From contig NZ_WVID01000015.1 of the NCBI RefSeq assembly GCF_010091925.1, positions 62,001 to 126,000 on the forward strand: DNA of 64,000 nucleotides, in the 5' to 3' direction. The notes under the pieces are model-generated. The model was not told the origin of the DNA and made no database searches. It was given only the letters and a program-made list of their open reading frames with translations. A program made the position numbers and the translations under genes. This document shows, one piece after another, positions 29,081 to 37,692 of the stretch. This stretch comes from Nostoc sp. B(2019) (GTDB lineage Bacteria; Cyanobacteriota; Cyanobacteriia; Cyanobacteriales; Nostocaceae). The stretch's first letter is position 1. The number at the start of each line of letters is the position of its first letter.

Positions 29081-30451
29081 TCAAAAATGTTGAGAGATAA
29101 ATTTGTTCATTATTTGAGAAATCCCCAGAATCATAAATGCCAACAAGCCAGCCAGAATAACTAGTAATGCTACAACTATTAGCCCATTTATGCCTGATTG
29201 GATTGGATTAATGATTTTTAAACTTTGGAATATAAATACAATGAATATATTTGTAATTATAGCAATCACAAATAAATAAACTTTTTCAAAAAGCGAGCGA
29301 GATTGAGAAAAGATTAAGCAACCTAAAATTAGTAGCCATAATCCAGAGCTAATCCAGATAGTTCCGACAAAACTTAGAATAGCGATCGCTAAAAATGAAC
29401 TACCTGAACTTGCGATTACTACTCCTGGTAATAATTCCCAAGTGGAGAATTGCGGTATGTATTTAGTTGGTTGTTCTGTAACTTCTGAGTGTGGTGGTAA
29501 TGGATTACGAGACGAGATTACTGTGTGAGGTATTATAAACTGTGGCGCTGGCAGAGAATTTAAATCTTGTAATACTGCCTTTGCTGACTGATAACGCTGT
29601 TCATAGTTTTCTTGTAGCAACTTATCAAGAATAAGCCCTAATTCTTGACTTAGTGGCTGCGTCAAATAGTGTCGCCAACGAGAAGCCCAACTATAGCCCT
29701 GTTTTAGCCAAAGTTGTGAGGGAGAAATATTAGTCAGTAAATAAAAGCAAGTTATTCCCAAACTGTAAATATCACTAGCAGGATAAGCTTCACCCAGTTG
29801 AATTTGCTCAATTGCTGCGTACCCCAAGGAACCAATGATTGTTCCTGGTGTAGAGTTTACTATTTCCGTCTTTTGTTTTGAAACACCAAAATCAATTAGC
29901 ACTAACTTGCCATCATTTTGACGGCGAATGATATTTTCTGGCTTAATATCTCGGTGAATCACTTGCTGTTGATGTATTGCTCCCAGGACAGGTAACAAAC
30001 CACTTAATATCTCTCGAATTTTTAGTTCATCAAATATTCCCTGCTGGTTTAATTCCTGCAACAAATTTTGTCCTTCGATAAACTCCTGTACTAAATATAG
30101 GAAGTCACCTTCTTTAAAGTAAGCATACAGCGTGGGAATTTGATCATGTTTCCCTAGCTCTTGCAGACGTTTTGCTTCTCGCTCAAACAACTCAGTCGCC
30201 TTTTTCTGTGCATCACTGCCGCGACCGCCATAAAATTGATCTCGTACTAACTGCTTGACAACGCATTCTTCATTAAGCTTGTCTATATCCTCTGCAATGT
30301 ATGTGCGAGCAAATCCCCCTCGTCCAAGCAGTTTAATAATCCGGTAACGATTTCGTAATAACGATACCAATTTTATCCCGCAGCTGAGGCAGAAGTTTGC
30401 TTCATCAGGATTTTGAGGATTCGCACAATCGGGATTTAGGCAGCAGATCAT
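29081..30451 (-). CDS. Transmembrane Ser/Thr protein kinase with N-terminal zinc ribbon
   Basis: The 456-residue protein begins with a four-Cys ribbon (CLNPDC near residue 4 and FCLSCG). A kinase domain follows (about 36-300): Gly-loop LLGRGGFARTY, Lys in CVVKQL, catalytic HRDIKPENI and LIDFGVSK. After a Pro-rich linker come four hydrophobic segments (about 345-450). It is a Hanks-type kinase tethered to the membrane by its C-terminus. The adjacent downstream gene encodes an anchored ligand-binding protein, suggesting one signalling unit. A dyad centred on TGATCA lies about 150 bp upstream of its start. Confidence 0.9.
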   Translation of the reverse strand: MICCLNPDCANPQNPDEANFCLSCGIKLVSLLRNRYRIIKLLGRGGFARTYIAEDIDKLNEECVVKQLVRDQFYGGRGSDAQKKATELFEREAKRLQELGKHDQIPTLYAYFKEGDFLYLVQEFIEGQNLLQELNQQGIFDELKIREILSGLLPVLGAIHQQQVIHRDIKPENIIRRQNDGKLVLIDFGVSKQKTEIVNSTPGTIIGSLGYAAIEQIQLGEAYPASDIYSLGITCFYLLTNISPSQLWLKQGYSWASRWRHYLTQPLSQELGLILDKLLQENYEQRYQSAKAVLQDLNSLPAPQFIIPHTVISSRNPLPPHSEVTEQPTKYIPQFSTWELLPGVVIASSGSSFLAIAILSFVGTIWISSGLWLLILGCLIFSQSRSLFEKVYLFVIAIITNIFIVFIFQSLKIINPIQSGINGLIVVALLVILAGLLAFMILGISQIMNKFISQHF

Positions 30452-30592
30452 ATAGCTATCGCTGTCATTTATTAATTGTTAAAATATAACTCAAATTTAA
30501 TGTGAAGTTTTATTTTCATAAAGACTGTTAATATCATGCTATTTTTACAATTATTTTGATGTGGCAAACAGTGAGGCGATCGCTTGATTTTA

Positions 30593-30612
30593 CATGATGT
30601 GATCATCTCATG
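30593..30612. promoter_or_regulatory. Imperfect dyad upstream of the Ser/Thr kinase
   Basis: A 20-bp dyad with TGATCA at its centre (30600-30605) has 8 of 10 pairs matched, and lies between two GCGATCGC sites. It could be an operator. The regulator is unknown. Confidence 0.3.
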
Positions 30613-30682
30613 ATTCAAAGGCGATCGCTTTGAGCAATGAAATCTTTCATATATTCACCAAATGGTTTGAATAATATTTTTT

Positions 30683-31633
30683 TCATATCGAAGTAAGCGC
30701 CACCGCCCCCCATAATGGTGCATCATCACCCAGAACCACCGGGACAATTTCAAAATCAACTTCTGGTAAAGCTGTCTCCCGCGCCACTCGTTGTAACACT
30801 TGCCAAAAATCCTCTCCCGCCTTCGTTACACCACCTCCCAACACAAAGCGTTGCGGATTCATCAAGTTCGCCACATTGCCAATACCCACACCCAGCGCCC
30901 AAGCAGCCTTGTGCAAAACTTCCTTAGCCAAATCATCCCCAGCCGCCGCCGCCTCACTCACCAGCTGTCCCGTCAGCAACTTTAAATCATCCCCCACCAA
31001 ACCCCTTAAAATCTCTCCTCCTTGGCGCTTTGGCGGTACGTTTTCCAAAATTTCCCTAGCATTTTGCGCCATATACGGCCCCGACGCCAACCGTTCCACA
31101 CATCCCCGCTTACCACACAGACATACTGGGCCAGCAGGATCTACAACTATGTGTCCAATTTCACCAGCCATTCCACCTGCACCCCGCCAAGGTTTACCGT
31201 TGAGTATCCAGCCACCACCCACACCTGTGCTGACTGTGATGTAAAACAGGCTATCGTATCCTTGTCCTGCACCAAAGCGATGTTCTCCCAAAGCAGCCAC
31301 ATTAGCATCGTTATCTACACCAACTGGAACACCAAATTCATCCTCCAACAAGTGTTTGAGAGGAATATTTTCCCATCCGGCGACATGATGAGATAGTCGC
31401 ACCGTTCCTGTGGAAGCATCTACTGGCCCCCCAAAGCTGACACCAATAGCAGCTGGTTTTGTTCCTTGCAGCAGAGAATAAATAAGCGATCGCATAATTT
31501 CCAAATCAGTACTAGCATCTGCTTTTGCTGGCGACAAACGGCGTTCATAACGCAACCACTCTCTAGAACCAACATTTACTATCGCTGCTGCCAGTTTAGT
31601 TCCACCAAAATCGAGGGCTAAAATTAATGTCAT
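30683..31633 (-). CDS. ROK-family sugar kinase
   Basis: The 316-residue protein fits the ROK family of glucokinase or N-acetylhexosamine kinases. Seen are LALDFGGTKLAAAIV (ATP phosphate loop), GVDNDANVAALGEH (catalytic Asp), GTGVGGGWI and a zinc-binding CLCGKRGCVE motif. The product phosphorylates a hexose with ATP in the cytoplasm; whether glucose, mannose or an N-acetyl sugar cannot be settled. No DNA-binding domain precedes it, so it is an enzyme and not a regulator. The gene is monocistronic; the divergent gene starts 107 bp away. Confidence 0.88.
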   Translation of the reverse strand: MTLILALDFGGTKLAAAIVNVGSREWLRYERRLSPAKADASTDLEIMRSLIYSLLQGTKPAAIGVSFGGPVDASTGTVRLSHHVAGWENIPLKHLLEDEFGVPVGVDNDANVAALGEHRFGAGQGYDSLFYITVSTGVGGGWILNGKPWRGAGGMAGEIGHIVVDPAGPVCLCGKRGCVERLASGPYMAQNAREILENVPPKRQGGEILRGLVGDDLKLLTGQLVSEAAAAGDDLAKEVLHKAAWALGVGIGNVANLMNPQRFVLGGGVTKAGEDFWQVLQRVARETALPEVDFEIVPVVLGDDAPLWGAVALTSI

Positions 31634-31739
31634 AGTCTTTTACGTTACTCCCATAGCAATCGTGGGTTTCTTTCTTAAGAAAGATGTTTGCATTCACAAT
31701 AAATTCAACACTAAAGAAGAATATATTATTTAGTAACTC

Positions 31740-31976
31740 ATGACTTCCGAGCAACCAAATCCACCCATTGATTTATCTCACGCTAAAGAACCTCCTCGCT
31801 CTCTTAATCTTGAACACGAGGCGGCTCCCATTGAACCAGAGGAAGTGAATGGACAGGCAGATCAAAATTCCCTTACTGATGATTTGAACCGTCCAGAGGA
31901 AGGCACAGAAAATCTTGGAGAACGTCAAATGCTGATTGCTAATATTCCAGGTGCAAGCAGTTTTCAGTCTGAATGA
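31740..31976 (+). CDS. Small acidic hypothetical protein
   Basis: The 78-residue product is hydrophilic, rich in Glu, Pro and Asn, and looks disordered (EEVNGQADQNSLTDDLNR, PEEGTENLGERQ). It has no signal peptide or membrane segment. No family is recognised. It starts with a clear ATG 107 bp from the divergent ROK gene and sits next to a candidate leader-peptide gene. A coding role is plausible but unproven. Confidence 0.45.
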   Translation: MTSEQPNPPIDLSHAKEPPRSLNLEHEAAPIEPEEVNGQADQNSLTDDLNRPEEGTENLGERQMLIANIPGASSFQSE

Positions 31977-32038
31977 TCAACATTACTGACTTACTCACCC
32001 AGAGCAAAGACATCTTATTTTTTAATGCTGGTAAAAAT

Positions 32039-32060
32039 GAGACGTTACATGTAGCGTCTC
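32039..32060. repeat. Dispersed GAGACGTTACATGTAGCGTCTC palindrome
   Basis: A 22-base dyad with core ACATGT and one G-U pair, almost identical to the centre of the 30-bp palindrome at 7261-7290. It lies between two small genes. Confidence 0.75.
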
Positions 32061-32175
32061 TATATGTGATTCATGAAAATGCCAACTGCTGCATATATAA
32101 TTTATAAAATTTTCAGAGTCAAAGAAATCCAGCATTGAAATGTGTTTGTGCTATGAAATATAGAAACCTAAAACA

Positions 32176-32448
32176 ATGGCTAAAATAAGAGATTCCAGCT
32201 TCCATACTACTGATGTACAGTTATTTATGGATAAAATAACTCCAGTGCAAATGGAGACTATATCAGGAGGATATTGCCAGTCTTGCAGTGCTTATTCTGA
32301 AATTTATGTCAGGACTTTTAGAAAAGGCATAAATAAGGTAAAAAAAACCGTTGAGGGTACTGGTTCTACCAAAGACAAGAACATTAACAGCATAGATAAT
32401 TCAAAAAGAACTTACATAAATGGATTGCTGGTTGAGAAAAAATCCTAA
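32176..32448 (+). CDS. Candidate double-glycine leader peptide (bacteriocin/RiPP precursor-like)
   Basis: The 90-residue protein has a leader-like N-terminus with ITPVQMETISGG, which fits the double-glycine leader pattern (LTxxQMxxIxGG) cut by peptidase-containing ABC exporters. The remainder, about 58 residues starting YCQSCSAYSEIY, has two Cys at its start and a basic, Lys-rich tail. No exporter, cyclase or other maturation gene is adjacent. It may instead be a small intracellular protein that carries GG by chance. Function is inferred only from the leader pattern. Confidence 0.5.
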   Translation: MAKIRDSSFHTTDVQLFMDKITPVQMETISGGYCQSCSAYSEIYVRTFRKGINKVKKTVEGTGSTKDKNINSIDNSKRTYINGLLVEKKS

Positions 32449-32509
32449 TAGTTAAAAACAAAGTTAACATGCGGTAAACGCTAGCTATGCCGTCAGGCTT
32501 ATCGCTTCA

Positions 32510-33262
32510 TCATTCAACTCTTCTAGAGTCAATTACGCCATCAATAAATTGTTGCAGTCGTTCATAATGTGACCCTTTCCAATAAATCTGACCACATTCT
32601 TGACAGCGATTAAATTCATCTATCTGCGATCGCACCGTTTCTGGTACTTGCTCAATAACGGCTTGTTTATCTACAGGTTCTAATAAGCCATTGCAACGCA
32701 AACATCGTTGAAAAGGAGATACTAATTCAAACAAGTCGAAACGTCGCAGTACTTCCAAAATTTGTTGCTGAGGATTCGTGTTTCTAACATAATATCCATA
32801 AGTTACTAAACTACGCATCAATAAACCGCGATCGCGAGTTAAGAGAATGCGTGTTTGACTATAGGAAATATTTGCTAATTCCTCATCTTCGTAGTCATTG
32901 CGATATAAAGTATCAAATCCTAAAAGTCGTAGAGATGTTGCTAACTTCCCTAAATGAATATCTAAAACAAAACGGATAATATTGAGTGGTTTAGGTAAAA
33001 TAAAAATACTGGGTTTAGCAATGTTCCTCGCAGAAATCGGATAAACATTGATAGTATCTCCATCTTGAACAATATAAGAAAAATTTACATATTCACCATT
33101 AACTTCTATACAGTCAACTTCTGGATGAGGAACACCCAACGCTTCAATCATGTCCTTAATTGAGGCTCTTTCCTCAAAACAATGGGATATTCTCACCTGC
33201 TTTTGATGCCGTGGTAAAAAATCATTCAATTCTGCATAAAAGTAAAAAGATGCAACAGCCAT
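32510..33262 (-). CDS. Mut7-C RNase-like protein with ubiquitin-like N-terminus
   Basis: The 250-residue product joins a MoaD/ThiS-like beta-grasp domain (about 1-80; PISARN near its end) to a Mut7-C domain (PIN-like, about 95-250) with LGKLATSLRLLGFDTLYRND, RILLTRDRGLLMRS and a four-Cys zinc site (RCLRCNGLLEP, RCQECGQIYW). The family is predicted to be an RNase; substrate unknown. ATG 33262 is preferred over the GTG at 33268. It is not clustered with translation genes here. Confidence 0.82.
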   Translation of the reverse strand: MAVASFYFYAELNDFLPRHQKQVRISHCFEERASIKDMIEALGVPHPEVDCIEVNGEYVNFSYIVQDGDTINVYPISARNIAKPSIFILPKPLNIIRFVLDIHLGKLATSLRLLGFDTLYRNDYEDEELANISYSQTRILLTRDRGLLMRSLVTYGYYVRNTNPQQQILEVLRRFDLFELVSPFQRCLRCNGLLEPVDKQAVIEQVPETVRSQIDEFNRCQECGQIYWKGSHYERLQQFIDGVIDSRRVE

Positions 33263-33616
33263 ATTCACAAATATTTGAATTACCTTAATCGTAATTATTA
33301 ATTTATTTACTCTCTATCTTCCACCTTCCCCCATTATTGAACACAAAACGCATCCTAATCAATTCTCTCATTCCCACTCTTTCTTACCCAAAGAAAATCA
33401 ATTAATTTTACTAATTTACATTCTCGTCCTTCGTCCAGTCTAATGGCAAATGCTTTTATACTAGTAGTTGCGATGGGCTATGTCCCGCCTTTTACAGAAT
33501 ATGCACCAGTTGTGCAAATCCTGTCAGAGTGAGTATTTCCGCAATACCTAGAGCATCGATTCAGTAATGGCAAAAACCCGATTTATTTTCGGTAAAACGA
33601 CCAATTTTCGTTGACT
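33263..33616. other. Intergenic gap before the deacetylase gene
   Basis: About 350 bases, with a pyrimidine-rich tract near 33320-33440. No gene, RNA or strong repeat is seen. It likely holds the promoter of the deacetylase-Pat-Acs group. Confidence 0.4.
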
Positions 33617-34537
33617 ATGCTACCAATTATCTACTCTGATGAATTTTTACTACACGATACTGGTTTCTTTCATCCGGAAAGCCCAGATCGTTTAAAATCA
33701 ATCACAAAAGCCCTCAAAGCTTCACCTTGGGCTGAGCAGTTAGAATGGCGATTACCAACTCCCATCAAGCAACGCGACCCCATGCCTTATCTGCAAAAAA
33801 TCCACGACTCTCGTTATATCGATGGAGTACGGGCATTATCTAACCGAGGCGGTGGCTACATTGATAACGATACAGTCGTTTGTCCACGCACCTATGAAGT
33901 AGCATTACTGGCAGTGAGTGCTTATTTGGATGGAGTAGACTACGTACTAACAAACCTCGAACCCGTGTTTGTCCTGGCACGTCCCCCCGGACACCATGCG
34001 CTACGTGAGGTAGGGATGGGATTTTGCATATTTAATAATGAAGCGTGTGCAGCCAATTATGCTTTAGAACAACCAGGAGTCAACCGCATCGCCATTCTTG
34101 ATTGGGATGTGCATCACGGCAATGGTACACAAACCATTGTGCAGAGTAATCCTAATATTGCCTACTGCTCCTTACATCAATCTCCCTTATTCCCCGGCAC
34201 TGGCAACGCTGATGAACGAGGTAAATATAATAATGTGCTAAATCTACTGATGCTTCCAGGTAGCACAATAGCTGATTATCAACCTTTATTTGAACAAAAG
34301 ATTATACCATTTTTAACTAACTTTCAGCCAGATTTATTAATCATTAGTGCAGGTTATGACGCAACACAAGATGACCCATTAGCGAATATTTCTTTACAAC
34401 CACAAGACTTTGGAGTGTTTGCAAAATATTGTTTGCAACTTACCCATCGAATTTTGTTTGGTTTAGAAGGGGGTTATGATTTGAAGTCATTAGCTCAATC
34501 AGTAGTAGCAACAGTTGAAAGTTGTTTGATTAAGTGA
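33617..34537 (+). CDS. Histone deacetylase/AcuC-family protein
   Basis: The 306-residue protein has the full HDAC-fold active site: HPESPDRL near the N-terminus, RPPGHHALREVGMGFC with the His-His pair, the zinc-binding ILDWDVHHGNGTQ, the Asp in SAGYDATQDDPL, and LEGGYDLKS near the C-terminus. In bacteria this family includes AcuC, which deacetylates acetyl-CoA synthetase, and acetylpolyamine amidohydrolases. ATG 33617 fits the conserved start better than the TTG at 33611. It lies on the same strand before a Pat-type acetyltransferase and acs, which favours an AcuC-like role; that is inference. Confidence 0.88.
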   Translation: MLPIIYSDEFLLHDTGFFHPESPDRLKSITKALKASPWAEQLEWRLPTPIKQRDPMPYLQKIHDSRYIDGVRALSNRGGGYIDNDTVVCPRTYEVALLAVSAYLDGVDYVLTNLEPVFVLARPPGHHALREVGMGFCIFNNEACAANYALEQPGVNRIAILDWDVHHGNGTQTIVQSNPNIAYCSLHQSPLFPGTGNADERGKYNNVLNLLMLPGSTIADYQPLFEQKIIPFLTNFQPDLLIISAGYDATQDDPLANISLQPQDFGVFAKYCLQLTHRILFGLEGGYDLKSLAQSVVATVESCLIK

Positions 34538-34771
34538 AGGCTGAAATATGAAGAATGAAACTACCTCACCCATAAAGCGAAAATCGAGCCACTGCGTTAA
34601 ACGGTTCTTATTTGAGTGTTCTTACATCAGGATAATTAAGAATTTTTGCATTGGCATTTAATTGAAGTTACTGGCTTGTAATTTCTCAAATATCCTCACA
34701 AGTTCCTCAACTATTTCTCCTAACCTCATAATGTGTCCAGAGATGCTGTTCAATTAATGAGGTTTAGCGGA

Positions 34772-37573
34772 ATGCAAACCCCCAATATATTGAAAACCGA
34801 TCCCACCTACGACATTCTTCGCACCGAGCGCCAGCCCCTCAGTTCAATTTTTGCGCCAGAAACGGTGGCCGTGATTGGTGCTAGTGACTCGCCTGGGAGC
34901 GTAGGACGTATCTTGCTATGGAACTTAATCAGCAATCCCTTTGGCGGTACAGTGTTTCCTGTGAATCCCAAACATCATAGCGTTATGGGTATTAAAAGCT
35001 ACGTAAATATCGCGAAAGTGCCTGACGGGGTGGATCTGGCAGTCATTGCTACTCCTGCCCCTACAGTGCCGGGAATTATCCGAGAATGTGTGGCAGCTGG
35101 GGTAAAAAGTGCGGTGATTGTTTCCGCTGGGTTCAAGGAAATCGGCCTACCCGGCATTGAATTGGAGCAACAAATTTTACAGGAGGCTCGCCTGGGCAGG
35201 TTGAGGATCATCGGCCCTAACTGCTTGGGTGTCATGAATCCCCACACCGGATTAAATGCCACCTTCGCCAGTACAATGGCACGTCCTGGAAAAGTCGGTT
35301 TTATCAGCCAGAGTGGTGCGCTTTGCACGTCTATTCTTGATTGGAGTTTGCGGGAAAACGTCGGGTTTAGCGCCTTTATATCCATCGGCTCTATGTTAGA
35401 TGTCGGTTGGGGTGACTTAATTTACTATCTCGGTGATGACCCCCGTACTCAAAGTATTGTCATTTACATGGAATCGATTGGCGATGCGCGGTCATTTCTT
35501 TCCGCAGCCCGTGAGGTAGCCTTGACGAAGCCGATTATTGTGATTAAAGCAGGTCGGACTGAAGCAGCTGCTAAAGCCTCAGCTTCCCATACCGGAGCGC
35601 TAACTGGTAGTGATGAAGTTCTCGATGCTGCTTTCCGTAGAAGTGGTGTGTTGAGAGTTACGAAAATTTCCGAACTATTTAACATGGCGGAGGTATTAGC
35701 AAAACAACCCCGCCCCAAAGGGCCACGCCTGACCATGATTACCAACGCCGGCGGGCCGGGAGTGCTGGCAACAGATTTTCTCATTACCACTGGGGGAGAA
35801 CTGGCAGAACTCGCGCCAGAGACAATTACCTCTCTTAACCAAACTCTGCCATCTTACTGGAGTCATGGCAACCCTATCGATATTCTTGGAGATGCAGATC
35901 CCGAACGTTACAGCAAAACGCTGGAGATTGCCGCGAAAGATCCAGGTAGTGACGGTATTCTTTTGATTCTCACTCCCCAGGCAATGACCGATCCTACCCA
36001 AACTGCCGAGCAATTGAAATCTTGTATTGATAAGGGACAAGTTCCCCCTGGCAAGCCCATCCTTGCCACCTGGATGGGAGGCGCTGAAGTGATGGCAGGG
36101 GAGGCGATTCTCAATCGTGCTAGCATTCCCACCTATCCCTACCCGGATTCGGCAGCACGTGTATTTACTTATATGTGGCAGTATAGCTACAACATACGCG
36201 GTATTTACGAAACTCCTGTATTGCCAGAGGAAGATGATGGTATCCCTAACCGCGACCTTGTTGAAAAGCTAATTACCACAGTCCATCAGGCAGGGCGAAC
36301 TATTCTTACGGAGGCAGAATCAAAACAAATCTTAGCAGCATACGGTATTCCGACCCTACAAGCTTGCACGGCTGCAACAGAAGACGAAGCCGTTGACTGT
36401 GCAAATTCCCTTGGTTATCCCGTAGTCCTCAAACTCCTATCGAAGACCATTACTCACAAAACCGATGTCGGCGGTGTGCAGTTAAATCTCATGGATGCGG
36501 ATGCGGTGCGTTGGGCATATTACACAATTAAAACTTCTGTTACCGAAAAAGTAGGCTTAGAACACTTTTTAGGGGTAACAGTGCAGCCAATGGTCAACCT
36601 GAATGGTGGCTACGAATTGATTATTGGTAGCAGCCTTGATCCGCAGTTTGGGCCAGTTCTGCTATTTGGTGCGGGGGGACAATTGGTGGAGGTATTAAAA
36701 GATAGAGCGATCGCACTCCCACCCCTTAATACTACCTTGGCACGACGGATGATGGAACAAACGCAGATTTACCAAGCCCTCAAAGGAGTCCGGGGACGCG
36801 CACCTGTGGATCTACCAGCCTTAGAGCATTTATTGGTGCGATTTTCCCAACTAGTTGTAGAGCAACCTTGGATTAAAGAAATTGATATCAATCCCTTGTG
36901 GGCGCGGTTTGATGGCCGGGGTAAAGAAGAGGACAAGGGGACATCTTCCAAAACTGCCTTTTCCTCACTACTAGCTCTAGATGCTCGGATCGTCCTTCAC
37001 CCAGCGGAAATCAGGGAAGACCAACTGCCGAAACTAGCGATTCGTCCCTATCCAACACAATACATCACACCTTGGACACTGAAAGATGGCTTGTCTATCA
37101 CCATCCGTCCTATCCGTCCCGAAGATGAGCTGTTAGCGGTGCAGTTCCATAAAACACTCTCAGAGCAAAGCGTCTATTTTCGTTACTTCCATTTGATGAA
37201 GCTGAGTCAGCGGATAGCTCATGAACGGTTGATCCGCCTGTGTTTCATTGACTATGATCGCGAAATGGCATTAGTTGCCGATTATAAAAACCCGACGACA
37301 GGAAATCATGAAATTTTGGCCGTGGGTCGTTTAAGTCAATTGCATGGTGTGAGAGAGGCAGAATTTGCCCTGTTAGTTAGTGACCCATACCAACGCTTGG
37401 GTTTGGGTACAGAAATCTTACGCCAACTACTGCAAGTTGGTCGTCACGAGAACCTCAAGCGCATCACTGCTGACATTCTGCCAGAAAATGTTGCCATGCA
37501 ACGAGTCTGTGAAAAAGTTGGCTTCCGTCTGCATCGCAGTGATGATGTGGTCAGCGCGGAAATAGATTTGTAG
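34772..37573 (+). CDS. Pat-type protein: NDP-forming acyl-CoA synthetase fused to GNAT acetyltransferase
   Basis: The 933-residue protein has a CoA-binding domain ([20 protein letters not shown] near 27), ligase-CoA domain, an ATP-grasp segment (about 490-720) and a C-terminal GNAT domain (about 773-930; [17 protein letters not shown]). It matches protein acetyltransferases such as Pat that acetylate acetyl-CoA synthetase. Here the phospho-histidine loop is intact ([12 protein letters not shown], His273), while in the enterobacterial Pat I recall this His is replaced, so ligase activity may survive. ATG 34772 has GAGG upstream; GTG 34733 is the alternative. acs follows by 120 bp. Confidence 0.87.
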   Translation: MQTPNILKTDPTYDILRTERQPLSSIFAPETVAVIGASDSPGSVGRILLWNLISNPFGGTVFPVNPKHHSVMGIKSYVNIAKVPDGVDLAVIATPAPTVPGIIRECVAAGVKSAVIVSAGFKEIGLPGIELEQQILQEARLGRLRIIGPNCLGVMNPHTGLNATFASTMARPGKVGFISQSGALCTSILDWSLRENVGFSAFISIGSMLDVGWGDLIYYLGDDPRTQSIVIYMESIGDARSFLSAAREVALTKPIIVIKAGRTEAAAKASASHTGALTGSDEVLDAAFRRSGVLRVTKISELFNMAEVLAKQPRPKGPRLTMITNAGGPGVLATDFLITTGGELAELAPETITSLNQTLPSYWSHGNPIDILGDADPERYSKTLEIAAKDPGSDGILLILTPQAMTDPTQTAEQLKSCIDKGQVPPGKPILATWMGGAEVMAGEAILNRASIPTYPYPDSAARVFTYMWQYSYNIRGIYETPVLPEEDDGIPNRDLVEKLITTVHQAGRTILTEAESKQILAAYGIPTLQACTAATEDEAVDCANSLGYPVVLKLLSKTITHKTDVGGVQLNLMDADAVRWAYYTIKTSVTEKVGLEHFLGVTVQPMVNLNGGYELIIGSSLDPQFGPVLLFGAGGQLVEVLKDRAIALPPLNTTLARRMMEQTQIYQALKGVRGRAPVDLPALEHLLVRFSQLVVEQPWIKEIDINPLWARFDGRGKEEDKGTSSKTAFSSLLALDARIVLHPAEIREDQLPKLAIRPYPTQYITPWTLKDGLSITIRPIRPEDELLAVQFHKTLSEQSVYFRYFHLMKLSQRIAHERLIRLCFIDYDREMALVADYKNPTTGNHEILAVGRLSQLHGVREAEFALLVSDPYQRLGLGTEILRQLLQVGRHENLKRITADILPENVAMQRVCEKVGFRLHRSDDVVSAEIDL

Positions 37574-37692
37574 GTCAAGGGTCAAGAGTCAAAATTTATT
37601 CCCGATTCTGGGCTTTTGACAACTTTAAACATCGCTTGATTAGTGAGGAGTGCGAAGTTGGGAAGTACTTAACAAAATAGAGGAGCAAGATT

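Noticed and set aside
30715-31396. Several long frames on the plus strand opposite the ROK kinase gene
   Set aside because: They mirror the codon pattern of the real gene, have Pro/Ser-rich low-information sequence and no family features.
34999-36132. Multiple antisense frames within the Pat-type gene
   Set aside because: All lie inside the well-supported coding sequence and show no independent start signal or family motif.
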